Source: Dehalococcoidia bacterium
Lineage (GTDB): Bacteria; Chloroflexota; Dehalococcoidia; DSTF01; JACRBR01
Length of the DNA: 64,000 nt
Direction of reading: 5' to 3'
Assembly: GCA_021731085.1 (NCBI GenBank)
Contig: JAKFYB010000008.1
Coordinates: 1 to 64,000, forward strand
Below are positions 40,319 to 49,187 of the stretch, one piece after another. The number at the start of each line of letters is the position of its first letter. Positions within the stretch are counted from its first letter, which is position 1. A program made the position numbers and the translations under genes. Below the pieces are notes generated by a model that searched no databases, was not told the origin of the DNA, and saw only the letters and a program-made list of their open reading frames with translations.

Positions 40319-40645
40319 AGAGTCCGACTTTCGTGCGCGCCCGTCGGGGAACGACAAGTAAGGCCACGAAACACAAAGTTCCGCAGCCGGGCGAATCGAG
40401 TTGGTTGTTGGAGGAACGCTGGAGAATGCGGACATCCGTCCGGCGCACCCGGGAACGCACCACATGCCGCTCTAGCGGCTGTGTGCGTGTAACTCGCCCG
40501 GGTGTTTAGTCAGTCATCGGACTCCTGCGCTTGCTGACGCCAGTCTAGCGATCTCGGGCTACACGCCGCAATGCGCCAACTGTACCCGCGGAGCTTTAGC
40601 TCCGCCGCCCTCGACCACTAGACAACGGCACTCCGCGAACGAGAC
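40319..40645. other. Gene-free stretch (~330 bp)
   Basis: It lies between the ABC-F start and the dnaE stop, both on the minus strand. It contains one family B palindrome (40587-40609) and presumably the ABC-F promoter. I see no ORF with a ribosome site. Confidence 0.5.
40587..40609. repeat. Dispersed palindrome (family B)
   Basis: CGCGGAGCTTTAGCTCCGC, just after the dnaE stop on the minus strand. Confidence 0.7.
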
Positions 40646-43600
40646 CTAAACCTCAAGCGGCTCAATGCCGCGCGTCTTGGCGCCGTTCCGGACTGGCGAT
40701 TCAGTTAGAGGCTCCGCGCTGCCGCCCGGCCCCAACGCGTCGATGCCCGCCGCTCGCAGGTCGTCAGTCGCCGCGGCGTCGTCCAGCGTCAGTTCGAACT
40801 TGTCGCCGTCGTGTCCGTGGATGAACAGCCGTACTGTATCGCGCCCCGGGTGTTGGCGGATCAGTTCGATCAGCGCATCCAGCCGTTCGCGGTCGGCGTC
40901 GGAATCGTCGGACTCGTGGAGGACGAAACGCAGGGAGGTCGGTGGTGATTGGTTCTTCGTGACTGGGGCTTCGATGGTCGCGGATGCGGCGCCGTTTCCC
41001 GATGTGCCGTTCTTCGTCCCGTTGCCGTTCGATGTCGAAGGTGCCTTCTTCGGAGCACTGGGTGCGCTCGGTGACTGCGGCGGAGCTGAAGCTCCGCTAG
41101 TACTGGCCGTGGGCGCCGGTTCGGGCTGCATTTGCTGTTTGCTGTCTGCTGTTTGCTGTGCCCCGCCGGCTGACTGCTCTTTCGGGGCGGCGATCTGTAG
41201 TGGTGCGGCCACGCGCGCTACCGATACGCCGGCGTTGTCACGCACGGCCTTCGTCAGCCATGTCGGGATCGCGAACTGCTCGTGCGAGGTCGTGCCGTCG
41301 GCCGCCTGGACGAGCGAGACTTCGCGAACGGACGCCTGGAGGCGGTCGTTGCGTTCGCGGACACCGACGAGCATCAGCAGGATGTTGCCGGACGACCAGA
41401 TGTCGCGCGTCGGCTCGTACACGTCGGACCAGACGGTAACCTCTGCCGTGCCCGACAGATCTTCGATCATGACGGCTATGAACGGCTTACCCGCTTTCGT
41501 CGCGAGGTGGCGCACGCTCTGCACCATTCCGGCGATCACGACCTCGCGGCCATCGAGCTCTGGCGTAATCTCGCTCACGAGCGCTGAGACGTGTTGTGAC
41601 GTCGTCGCGGCGGCGGACGAGAACGGGTGCTCGGACACGTACACGCCGAGCAGTTCCTTCTCCCACGACAGCATCTCCGCCTTCGTGACGGCGGCGTCGA
41701 CCATCTCCAGTGCAGGTAATGGCGTCGCGACGTTGTCGCCGAACATATCGAACATCGTCGACTGGCCGGACTCCTTCAGCTTGAGTTCGCGCTGTGCCAG
41801 CGAGACGATGCGGTCGATGTTTGCGAGCAGTGTGCCTCGATCGCCGAGCGGATCGAGCGCGCCGGCCTTGATCAGCGATTCGAGCGCGCGCTTGTTCACG
41901 GCCTTGAGGTCGATGCGTTTGATGAAGTCCTCGATGTCGGTGAACGCGCCACCTTCGTGGCGTGCCGTCACGATGCCCTCAGCCGCAGCGTGGCCGACGT
42001 TCTTTACAGTCCCGAGGCCGAAGCGGATCACCGGACCTGTCGCGACGGTAAGTTGCCGGCTGTCCGCCGTTGCGTCGCCACCTTTCGCTGGCGTTTCGCT
42101 GATCAGCGCGAAACCCAGTTCGCTTGAGTTGATGTCCGGCGGCAGCACCTCGATGCCGAGCCGGACGCACTCGGCGACGGCTTCGGCGATGCGTTCGTGC
42201 GCGCCGGCCGCGCTGAGGACCGCAGTGAGGTATTCGTGCGGGTAGTTCGCCTTCAGGTAGGCCGTCTGGTACGCGATCGTCCCGTACACAGCTGAGTGTG
42301 CTTTATTGAACGCGTACCCCGCGAAGGGCTCGATGAGTTGGAAGATCGCGGTCGCGTCGGCTTCGCTGTAGCCGTTCTTGATCGATGCGGCGACGAACTT
42401 CTCGCCCTCCGCCCGCATCGCCTCAGCGACCTTCTTCGACATCGCTTTGCGGATCGCGTCGCCGTCCTTGAGCGAGTAGCCGGCGATCTTCTGCATGACC
42501 ATCAGCACCTGGTCCTGGTATGTAATCACGCCGTACGTCTCGTCGAGGATCTCCGCCAGATCGGGGTGCGGGTACTTGATTTGCGAACGGTCATGCTTGG
42601 CGCGGCAGAAGCTGCCGATGTGCTGCATCGGACCCGGGCGGTAGAGCGCGACGAGCGCCATCAGTTCGGCGGTGTTGTCGGGGCGAAGCTCTGTGATCGC
42701 GCGCCGCATGCCCGGCGACTCCAGTTGGAACACACCGAACGTCTCCCCGCGCGACAGCATCTCCATCGTGCGCGCGTCGCCGTCTTCGAGTGTCTGCAGG
42801 TCGATACGGACGCCGTGCGTCCGCTCGATGATGTCGACTGCCTCGCCGAGGATGGTGAGGTTCGCGAGGCCGAGGAAGTCCATCTTCAGCAGGCCGATCT
42901 CGGCGACCTGCGCCATCGCGTATTGCGTCGTCGGGATGAGCGAGCCTTCGTTCTTGCCCGTCGGACGCTGCAGCGGCACATGCTCGGCCAGTGGCTCGCG
43001 CGAGATGACGACGCCGGCGGCGTGCGTGCTGGCGTGGCGGGCGACGCCTTCCATGCGCTTAGCCGTATCGACGAGCTCGCGCACCTGGTTGTCGGTCTCG
43101 TACAGCGTCGCCAACTCCGGCGACTCCACCAGCGCCTTGTCGAGCGTCATGTCGAGAGCGTTCGGTACAACACGCGCGACGCGGTCGACATCGCCGTACG
43201 ACATACCAAGCGCGCGGCCGACATCGCGGACAGCGGCTTTCGCCTTCATCGTCCCGAAGGTGATGATCTGCGCGACGTGATCGTGGCCATATTTCTCGGC
43301 GACGTACTGGATCACCTCGTCGCGGCGGTTGTCGGGGATGTCGAGGTCGACGTCGGGTGGGTCCTTGCGCTCGTCGTGCAGGAAGCGCTCGAAGACGAGG
43401 CGGTGCGCGAGCGGGTCGATGAACGTGACGTCGAGCGCATACAGGATGATGCTCGCCGCCGCCGAACCTCGCACGCCCAACATGATGCCGGCCCGCTTGC
43501 AGAACTCGGCGATGTCATGCACGACAAGAAAGTAGTTGGTGTAGCGGGTCGTCTCGACGACGTCGAGTTCGTACTGCAGCCGATCCCTTACAGCATCGTC

Positions 43601-44542
43601 GGCGAACGGATACTTGCGATTGAGGCCCTCGCGCGAGAGATGCGTCAGGTAGCTGTGCGGCGTGTACTTCGGCGGAATCTCTGGCTCCGGCAGGTGCAGG
43701 CGCCCGAACTCTAACTCCAGGTCGCACTGATCGGCCACAAGCTGCGTGTTCGTGACGGCCTCGGGCATTTCGGGGAAGGCGTCTAGCATTTCCTGCTCTG
43801 ACTTCACGTAGTAGCCGTGGTCGTTCATCTTCAACCCGCGCTTCGGGTCGTTGACGACGCTGTTCGTGCCGATGCACAGCAGCACATCGTGAATGCTGTG
43901 GTCTTCGGGCGCCGTGTAGTGCGAGTCGTTGGTCGCGACGAGCGGGATCTTCATCTTCTTCGAAACGCCCTGCAGTCCCTTGAGGACGCGTGCGCACTCG
44001 GCGTTGATCTCCGGCTCGTCGTGCTTCATCACCTCAAGGTAGAAGTCGTCGAAGACGTCCTTGAAGAAACCCGCTAGCTTCAGCGCGTCGTCCGCGCGCT
44101 CCTCCGACAGCATCCGGTGCATCTCGCCCGATGGGCAGCCGCTGAGGGCAATGATGCCCTTGCCGTACTCGGCGAGCAGCTCTTTGTCCATGCGCGGCTT
44201 GTAGTAGAAGCCCTCGAGGTGCGCCTTCGAGCTGAGCTGGATGAGGTTCCTGTACCCCTGCTCGTTCTTCGCCAGCAGCGTCAGGTGGAAGTACTCATTG
44301 CCGCGCGTGCCCGACTTCTTCGTGCGCGACTCAGGCGCTATATACGCCTCCATCCCGATGATCGGCTTGATGCCGCGGGCGCGCGCCTCCTTGTAGAAGT
44401 CGATGGCGCCGTACATGGCACCATGGTCGGTCATGGCCACCGACTGCTGCCCCAACATGGCGACGCGATCCATCACATCCGGGATGCGCGAGAGGCCATC
44501 GAGCAGGCTGAACTCGGTGTGAAGGTGCAGGTGGGTGAACAT
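40646..44542 (-). CDS. dnaE: DNA polymerase III alpha subunit
   Basis: 1298 residues from MFTHLHLHTEFSLLDG. The order is PHP domain (HLHTEFS, about 1-280), polymerase palm with catalytic acidic residues in DPPDVDLDIPDNRRDEVI, fingers, helix-hairpin-helix, and an OB domain (REVVIAGMVQSVRHLATKAGKPF, about 1010-1090). A long disordered linker (about 1130-1200) is unusual. It contains a Gln-rich stretch from a GCAAA simple repeat (QQTADSKQQM), a segment from a family B palindrome (TSGASAPPQ) and a Gly/Asn tract, before a C-terminal domain ending GIEPLEV. This is the main replicative polymerase. Confidence 0.97.
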   Translation of the reverse strand: MFTHLHLHTEFSLLDGLSRIPDVMDRVAMLGQQSVAMTDHGAMYGAIDFYKEARARGIKPIIGMEAYIAPESRTKKSGTRGNEYFHLTLLAKNEQGYRNLIQLSSKAHLEGFYYKPRMDKELLAEYGKGIIALSGCPSGEMHRMLSEERADDALKLAGFFKDVFDDFYLEVMKHDEPEINAECARVLKGLQGVSKKMKIPLVATNDSHYTAPEDHSIHDVLLCIGTNSVVNDPKRGLKMNDHGYYVKSEQEMLDAFPEMPEAVTNTQLVADQCDLELEFGRLHLPEPEIPPKYTPHSYLTHLSREGLNRKYPFADDAVRDRLQYELDVVETTRYTNYFLVVHDIAEFCKRAGIMLGVRGSAAASIILYALDVTFIDPLAHRLVFERFLHDERKDPPDVDLDIPDNRRDEVIQYVAEKYGHDHVAQIITFGTMKAKAAVRDVGRALGMSYGDVDRVARVVPNALDMTLDKALVESPELATLYETDNQVRELVDTAKRMEGVARHASTHAAGVVISREPLAEHVPLQRPTGKNEGSLIPTTQYAMAQVAEIGLLKMDFLGLANLTILGEAVDIIERTHGVRIDLQTLEDGDARTMEMLSRGETFGVFQLESPGMRRAITELRPDNTAELMALVALYRPGPMQHIGSFCRAKHDRSQIKYPHPDLAEILDETYGVITYQDQVLMVMQKIAGYSLKDGDAIRKAMSKKVAEAMRAEGEKFVAASIKNGYSEADATAIFQLIEPFAGYAFNKAHSAVYGTIAYQTAYLKANYPHEYLTAVLSAAGAHERIAEAVAECVRLGIEVLPPDINSSELGFALISETPAKGGDATADSRQLTVATGPVIRFGLGTVKNVGHAAAEGIVTARHEGGAFTDIEDFIKRIDLKAVNKRALESLIKAGALDPLGDRGTLLANIDRIVSLAQRELKLKESGQSTMFDMFGDNVATPLPALEMVDAAVTKAEMLSWEKELLGVYVSEHPFSSAAATTSQHVSALVSEITPELDGREVVIAGMVQSVRHLATKAGKPFIAVMIEDLSGTAEVTVWSDVYEPTRDIWSSGNILLMLVGVRERNDRLQASVREVSLVQAADGTTSHEQFAIPTWLTKAVRDNAGVSVARVAAPLQIAAPKEQSAGGAQQTADSKQQMQPEPAPTASTSGASAPPQSPSAPSAPKKAPSTSNGNGTKNGTSGNGAASATIEAPVTKNQSPPTSLRFVLHESDDSDADRERLDALIELIRQHPGRDTVRLFIHGHDGDKFELTLDDAAATDDLRAAGIDALGPGGSAEPLTESPVRNGAKTRGIEPLEV
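41077..41100. repeat. Family B palindrome inside the dnaE coding sequence
   Basis: GCGGCGGAGCTGAAGCTCCGC, read in frame as part of the DnaE linker. Confidence 0.8.
41129..41160. repeat. Simple repeat (GCAAA-type) inside dnaE
   Basis: TTTGCTGTTTGCTGTCTGCT; on the minus strand it encodes QQTADSKQQ. Related tracts are in gtrA (about 51683-51716), lon (about 53460-53495) and an intergenic site (51627-51652). Confidence 0.75.
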
Positions 44543-44627
44543 TTGTGCGACTCTCACCGCACTCTAACAAACCCGATCCGTGAGTGTAGGGTGCTTATGT
44601 TGTGGTGGGCGACGAATCGCACTCTCT

Positions 44628-44653
44628 GTCACTCAGAGCGAAGCGAAGAGTCT
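44628..44653. repeat. Dispersed TIR-like arm (family C)
   Basis: GTCACTCAGAGCGAAGCGAA..., related to the ends of the 10991-11137 element. Confidence 0.65.
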
Positions 44654-44765
44654 ACGCCGGTCGCGACGATCGCTTGTGAGGCAGCGCCAATGCAGGGAAG
44701 TTCCTGCGAAGCTTAGCTCGGCCGCGCTGTTCGTAAGTCAGCGGGCCTGCACGCGTACCGATGCT

Positions 44766-44771
44766 TACACT
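44766..44771 (+). promoter_or_regulatory. -10 box TACACT, leaderless start
   Basis: TACACT ends 7 nt before the ATG at 44779. It lies inside the track's longer ORF and argues for the shorter start. Confidence 0.45.
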
Positions 44772-44778
44772 TTTCCCG

Positions 44779-45624
44779 ATGCCCGAAGACTCACCGCTGA
44801 CGAAGATCGCCGCCGAGCTCAATCTCACCGTCGTCCGCCAACTCGACGGCGGTGTCTGGGGTGCGCACCTCGTCACGGGCGCGGACGGCACAGAGCTCGT
44901 CCTCAAGACGATGCCGACGGAGATGTGGCCCAACGTCTTTGCGCTCGGCGCATCGCTGGCCAACCGCCTCCGCGTCACCGGGTACCCCGCGCCGGAGTAC
45001 GTCGACACGGGCGCAGGGTACGGCGCGACGTGGTCACTCCAACGTGTCCTCCCCGGCGAGATCCCGGACGTGATGAGCGAATCGCACATGCGCCAACTGC
45101 TCGCACTCCTCGACCGCCACAACGGCGCAGTCCCAGAGGGCGGCGGCGCATGGCTCGCGCACCAGATGCCATACCTCCAGATGTCGCTGAAGACCATCCT
45201 GACGACGGAGATCACGCGCGACATCGCGACGGAACTCGCGGAGGTGCTCGAACGGGCGGACGATGTGGCGCTCCTCGACAACGGCGTTGTCCACAACGAC
45301 TTCCACCACCGCAACTTCCTCGCGATCGGAGACGACGTGAGCGCCGTGTTCGACTGGGAGTTCGCGAACATCGGTGACTGGCGCTACGATCTCGCAACGC
45401 TCGCGTTCTGGTCCGTGCTCCAGCCCGACGGCATCCCGGCGCCCGTCGCGAAGCTCGCCGTCGACCGCATGCACGAGGTGTCGCCGTCCGACGTGCTAGC
45501 GCTCCTCTCCGCCGTACGAACGATCACACAGCTCGACTTCGATGCGCGCAACAACCCGCAGTTTTTACCGCGGCTTATGCTTGGTATCGAATCAAACGTC
45601 GCGCCGTGGTGGCGCAGGCTATGA
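44779..45624 (+). CDS. APH-family phosphotransferase
   Basis: 281 residues from MPEDSPLTKIAAEL. I prefer this ATG to the one at 44761 because a TACACT -10 box lies between them, 7 nt upstream. The kinase-like catalytic loop is DNGVVHNDFHHRNFLA and the metal-binding Asp is in SAVFDWEFANIG. The substrate is unknown. The quinone-oxidoreductase-like gene follows after 10 bp and is probably co-transcribed. Confidence 0.87.
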   Translation: MPEDSPLTKIAAELNLTVVRQLDGGVWGAHLVTGADGTELVLKTMPTEMWPNVFALGASLANRLRVTGYPAPEYVDTGAGYGATWSLQRVLPGEIPDVMSESHMRQLLALLDRHNGAVPEGGGAWLAHQMPYLQMSLKTILTTEITRDIATELAEVLERADDVALLDNGVVHNDFHHRNFLAIGDDVSAVFDWEFANIGDWRYDLATLAFWSVLQPDGIPAPVAKLAVDRMHEVSPSDVLALLSAVRTITQLDFDARNNPQFLPRLMLGIESNVAPWWRRL

Positions 45625-45634
45625 AGGGCGACAC

Positions 45635-46600
45635 ATGAAAGCCATCTACAACGAGCGATACGGTCCTTTGGAGGCGCTGCGGTTGCAGGATCTGGAACGG
45701 CCCACCATCGGCGCGACCGATGTCCTCGTCCGTGTGCGGGCTGCTGGCCTCCACATTGGCGATTGTTTCGCTGTGCGAGGCGCTCCGTGGGGCATGCGCG
45801 TCGCCACCGGCCTGCTCAAGCCGAAGAACGGCGTGCCGGGATTCGATGTCGCGGGCGTTGTCGAGACCGTCGGCAGCGGCGTAACGCGATTCAAGCTAGG
45901 CAACGAAGTCTTCGGCGCTTGCGAAGGCTCTTGCGCTGAGTTCGCAGCCGTCTCGCAAGACACGCTCGCACTGAAGCCTGCGAACCTCAGCTTCGAGGAA
46001 GCGGCGGCGCTGCCCACGTCCGCGCTGGCTGCGTTGCATGGGCTGCGCGACGCCGCGAAGGTGCAGCCTGGTCAGAAGGTGCTCATCAACGGCGCCTCGG
46101 GCGGTATCGGCACGTTTGCAGTGCAGATCGCGAAGTCGATGGGCGCGCACGTGACCGGCGTCTGCGGCACAACAAACATCGACCTTGTGCGATCGCTCGG
46201 CGCGGACGACGTCATCGACTATGCGCAGGAGGACTTCACGCTGCGCGGTCCCGTGTATGACGTGATCCTCGACAACATCGAGAATCGCTCACTCTCAGAC
46301 ATCCGGCGCGCGCTCACGCCCAAAGGCACACTGCTCTGCAACAGCGGCACGGGCGCCACCGGCCCCGCGATGCTGATCCGTCTTGCGAAGCCGATCGTGA
46401 TCTCGCCGTTCGTCGGCCACAACCTGCGTCGCTATCTCTCGACGCCGAAGCACGACGACCTCGTAGTGCTCAAGGATCTCGTCGAATCAGGGAAGGTGCG
46501 GCCACTGATCGACCGGACGTTCCCGCTGAGCGAGACCGTGGCCGCGCTCCAATACATCGATCAAGGGCACGCGCGCGGGAAGGTTGTCGTAGCCGTCTGA
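45635..46600 (+). CDS. Zinc-independent MDR oxidoreductase (quinone-reductase-like)
   Basis: 321 residues from MKAIYNERYGPLEALRL, with GAAGGGCG upstream. The N-terminal GroES-like fold (GFDVAGVVETVGSGV) precedes a Rossmann domain with VLINGASGGIGTFAVQIAKSMGA. The zinc ligands of classical alcohol dehydrogenases are not evident. Such NADPH-dependent enzymes reduce quinones or enones. It sits 10 bp after the phosphotransferase gene. Confidence 0.92.
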   Translation: MKAIYNERYGPLEALRLQDLERPTIGATDVLVRVRAAGLHIGDCFAVRGAPWGMRVATGLLKPKNGVPGFDVAGVVETVGSGVTRFKLGNEVFGACEGSCAEFAAVSQDTLALKPANLSFEEAAALPTSALAALHGLRDAAKVQPGQKVLINGASGGIGTFAVQIAKSMGAHVTGVCGTTNIDLVRSLGADDVIDYAQEDFTLRGPVYDVILDNIENRSLSDIRRALTPKGTLLCNSGTGATGPAMLIRLAKPIVISPFVGHNLRRYLSTPKHDDLVVLKDLVESGKVRPLIDRTFPLSETVAALQYIDQGHARGKVVVAV

Positions 46601-46620
46601 GTGCGATCTGGTGAGAGGCG

Positions 46621-47406
46621 TCAGACTCTAGGCTCTAGCCACGCCTCCAGATCCGCCATCACGACCGGATGCTCGGGCTCGTTGAAGATCTCGTGGTACA
46701 GGCCCGGATACAGCTTCAGCGTCTTGTCCGGCGACGACACGGTCTCGAACAGCGCTTCGCTGCGTGGTCCGTCGCCCAGCGGCGAGTCCGCGCCGGCCAT
46801 GATGATGACGGGCATCGTGATCGCGCGCGCCAGCGATGCCAACTGCTCGCGCGTCTCTTTCGATGCGGCGGCGCGCCCGGGCGGCGGCGAGCCGTGGTAG
46901 ACCAGCGGGTCGTCGCGATACGCCTGCACGACGGCCGGATCGCGCGAGACCGTCGCGGCGAGGTCCGGGTTTTGCGGCATCGGCGGCGTCTTGTCCGTCG
47001 CTAGTCCGCCACCGGAAATGATCAGGCCGTCGAAGTCGCGCTGGTGCGCGGGCGCGTAGGCGATCGCGATCATCGCCCCCATGCTGTGGCCGAGCAGGAA
47101 GTGGCGCCCATCTGGCCGCTCCATTCGGACGATCTGCCGGTAAGTCTCCAGATCAACCAGGTAGTCCGTGAAGCTGTCAATGTGCACGCGCTCGCCGTCG
47201 CTCTTGCCGTGCCCGCGATGGTCGAGCGCGTAGATCGCGTACCCGCGCGGCACGAACCAGTCGACGAGATTGCCGTAGCGCCCCGAATGCTCGCCATATC
47301 CGTGCACAAGCAGGATCGTCGCCCGCGGCTCGCCGTCCGGCAGCCACACCTGCGTGTAGATGTTGAGGCCACCAAGGCCGGTGAAGTTGCCCTCGATGTG
47401 TGTCAT
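46621..47406 (-). CDS. Monoacylglycerol-lipase-like alpha/beta hydrolase
   Basis: 261 residues from MTHIEGNFTGLGGLNIYTQ. Oxyanion HGYGEHSGRY, nucleophile LLGHSMGAM, Asp in MAGADSPLGDG and His in LYPGLYHEIFNEPEH form the monoglyceride lipase pattern. It lies 7 bp downstream of the epoxide hydrolase in the same direction, forming an operon. The C-terminal LEAWLEPRV is encoded by a GCTAGAGCCTAGA repeat that recurs in the intergenic DNA near 48583. Confidence 0.92.
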   Translation of the reverse strand: MTHIEGNFTGLGGLNIYTQVWLPDGEPRATILLVHGYGEHSGRYGNLVDWFVPRGYAIYALDHRGHGKSDGERVHIDSFTDYLVDLETYRQIVRMERPDGRHFLLGHSMGAMIAIAYAPAHQRDFDGLIISGGGLATDKTPPMPQNPDLAATVSRDPAVVQAYRDDPLVYHGSPPPGRAAASKETREQLASLARAITMPVIIMAGADSPLGDGPRSEALFETVSSPDKTLKLYPGLYHEIFNEPEHPVVMADLEAWLEPRV

Positions 47407-47413
47407 GGAGGCG

Positions 47414-48556
47414 TCACCGGAGCGTCCGGAAGAACGCGCGCACATCCTCGAGCAGCAGCTCGGGCTGCTCCATCGCCGCGAAGTGCCCGCCGCGCGGTAT
47501 CTCCGTCCAGTGCGTGATGTTCATGCGATGCTCCAGCCACTCGCGCTTCGAGCGCGTCAGCTCCTGCGGGAACATCGCGACGCCGACAGGCACATCAATC
47601 TTGAACCCGCGCGGAGTCTCGCGGCGCGCTTCGTAGTACATGTTCGCCGCCGATGCGATGCTGTTCGGCGCCCAGTAGAACATGACGTTCGTCAGCAGTT
47701 GGTCCTTTGTGTAGACGCTCTCGACGTCGCCACCGCAGTCGCTCCACGTCCGGAACTTCTCCGTAATCCACGCCGCGATTCCCGCCGGCGAGTCCGCCTG
47801 CGCGATGCCAAGCGACATCGGCTTCGTCGCCTGCGTCTGAAAGTAGCCCATCTCGTCGCGCTGGATCATCTGCGCGCGCTCGATGTATGGCTTCGCGTCC
47901 GGCTCCTTCGCCTGTTCAGCGTTCGGGAAGCCGACGGCCATGTTGAGGTGCGCGCCGATCACGGCGTCGGGATACGTCGCCGCCATCGCCGACGTCACCG
48001 CCGAACCCCAATCGCCACCCTGCGTCGCGTACTTCGCGTACCCCAACTCCTCCGTCATCAGTTTGTGGAACGCGTCGCCCGTGCGACCCGGCCCCCATCC
48101 AGGCTTGCTCGGCTTGCCGCTGAACCCAAAGCCTGGGAGCGCGGGTATCACGACATCGAACGCATCGGCAGCATCGCCGCCGTGCGCGGCCGGATCCGTC
48201 AGCGGCCCGATGAGGTGGTGGAACTCGAAGATCGATCCCGGCCAGCCGTGCACGAGGATCAGCGGCATCGCAGCCGAAGCAGTCGCGGCCTTCACGTGCC
48301 AGTAGTGAACGTCCACGCCGTCGATCGTGCTTATGAACTGCGGCCACGCGTTCAGCGCCGCCTCCTGCCCGCGCCAGTCGTAGCCCTCGCGCCAGTACGC
48401 GCACAACCCCTGCACGTACGCCAGCGACGCTCCGCGCTCCCACGCATCGTCGCCCGCCTGCGGCAGCATTTCCGGCCAGCGCGTCCGCGCCAGCCGCTCG
48501 CGCAGGTCATCGAGCACGGCATCCGGCACCTTGATTTCGTACGGTCGTGGAGTCAT
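47414..48556 (-). CDS. Epoxide hydrolase (EHN domain plus alpha/beta hydrolase)
   Basis: 380 residues. The N-terminal EHN segment (VLDDLRERLARTRWPEM ... WPQFISTIDGVDVHYWHVK) is followed by the oxyanion HGWPGSIFEF and nucleophile Asp in TQGGDWGSAVTS, the diagnostic order of microsomal-type epoxide hydrolases. The His is in RGGHFAAMEQPE near the end. It hydrolyses epoxides to diols; the natural substrate is unknown. First gene of the two-gene operon with the lipase. Confidence 0.93.
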   Translation of the reverse strand: MTPRPYEIKVPDAVLDDLRERLARTRWPEMLPQAGDDAWERGASLAYVQGLCAYWREGYDWRGQEAALNAWPQFISTIDGVDVHYWHVKAATASAAMPLILVHGWPGSIFEFHHLIGPLTDPAAHGGDAADAFDVVIPALPGFGFSGKPSKPGWGPGRTGDAFHKLMTEELGYAKYATQGGDWGSAVTSAMAATYPDAVIGAHLNMAVGFPNAEQAKEPDAKPYIERAQMIQRDEMGYFQTQATKPMSLGIAQADSPAGIAAWITEKFRTWSDCGGDVESVYTKDQLLTNVMFYWAPNSIASAANMYYEARRETPRGFKIDVPVGVAMFPQELTRSKREWLEHRMNITHWTEIPRGGHFAAMEQPELLLEDVRAFFRTLR

Positions 48557-48569
48557 GGTCGAACGATAC

Positions 48570-48611
48570 AGAAGCTGGAAGCTAGAGCCTAGAAGCTGGA
48601 ACCTATAACCT
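48570..48611. repeat. Low-complexity AGAAGCTGG/CTAGAGCC tract
   Basis: AGAAGCTGGAAGCTAGAGCC continues into AGAAGCTGGAACC. It shares GCTAGAGCCTAGA with the 3' end of the lipase gene at 46623-46641. Confidence 0.65.
48606..48611 (+). promoter_or_regulatory. -10-like box TAACCT, leaderless start
   Basis: TATAACCT precedes the dcd ATG, ending 6 nt upstream; no Shine-Dalgarno sequence. Confidence 0.4.
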
Positions 48612-48617
48612 CACCCT

Positions 48618-49187
48618 ATGGTCCTCAGCGACAGAACCCTCAAGGAAGAGATCGCCGCCGGCCGCCTCGTGATCGACCCGCTCGACCCGGAGGACATCCA
48701 GCCGGCCAGCATCGATGTCCACCTCGATAACCTGTTCCGCGTTTTCAAGGTCAGCAGCCGACCGTACATCGATGTCCGGGAGCCGATGGACGACCTCACG
48801 GAGGAGGTCATCATCACCGAGGAGCGGCCGTTCTTCATCCATCCGGGGGAGTTCGTCCTGGCGAGCACGCTCCAGATCATCACGCTGCCGGACGACATCC
48901 TCGCGCAGGTCGAAGGCAAGTCGTCGCTTGGACGCATCGGACTGCTGATCCACGCGACAGCCGGTTTTGTCGACCCGGGTTGGCACGGCAAGCTCACGCT
49001 CGAGCTGTCCAACGTCGCGAAGATGCCGATCGCCCTTCACTACAACATGAAGATCGGCCAGCTGAGTTTCCTCCGCATGTCGACGCCTGTTGACCGGCCG
49101 TACGGCAGCGCCTCGCTGCGCAGCAAGTACCAGGGCCAGATGGCGCCGACACCGTCGCGCGCTCACACCGAATTCGACAAAAAGTAG
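48618..49187 (+). CDS. dcd: dCTP deaminase
   Basis: 189 residues, the normal family length. Key features are IQPASIDVHLDN, VEGKSSLGRIGLLIHATAGFVDPGW with the catalytic Glu in KLTLELSNV, and C-terminal SKYQGQMAPTPSR. It deaminates dCTP to dUTP in thymidylate supply. The next gene's GTG overlaps its stop by one base. The start is leaderless-type. Confidence 0.97.
   Translation: MVLSDRTLKEEIAAGRLVIDPLDPEDIQPASIDVHLDNLFRVFKVSSRPYIDVREPMDDLTEEVIITEERPFFIHPGEFVLASTLQIITLPDDILAQVEGKSSLGRIGLLIHATAGFVDPGWHGKLTLELSNVAKMPIALHYNMKIGQLSFLRMSTPVDRPYGSASLRSKYQGQMAPTPSRAHTEFDKK

Noticed and set aside
40665-42245. 526-aa plus-strand ORF
   Set aside because: It is a Ser-rich shadow of the dnaE 3' half; dnaE is certain.
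42296-43714. 472-aa plus-strand ORF
   Set aside because: It is antisense to dnaE, with a composition typical of a high-GC shadow frame.
47360-48592. 410-aa plus-strand ORF
   Set aside because: It is antisense to the epoxide hydrolase, which has all its catalytic motifs.
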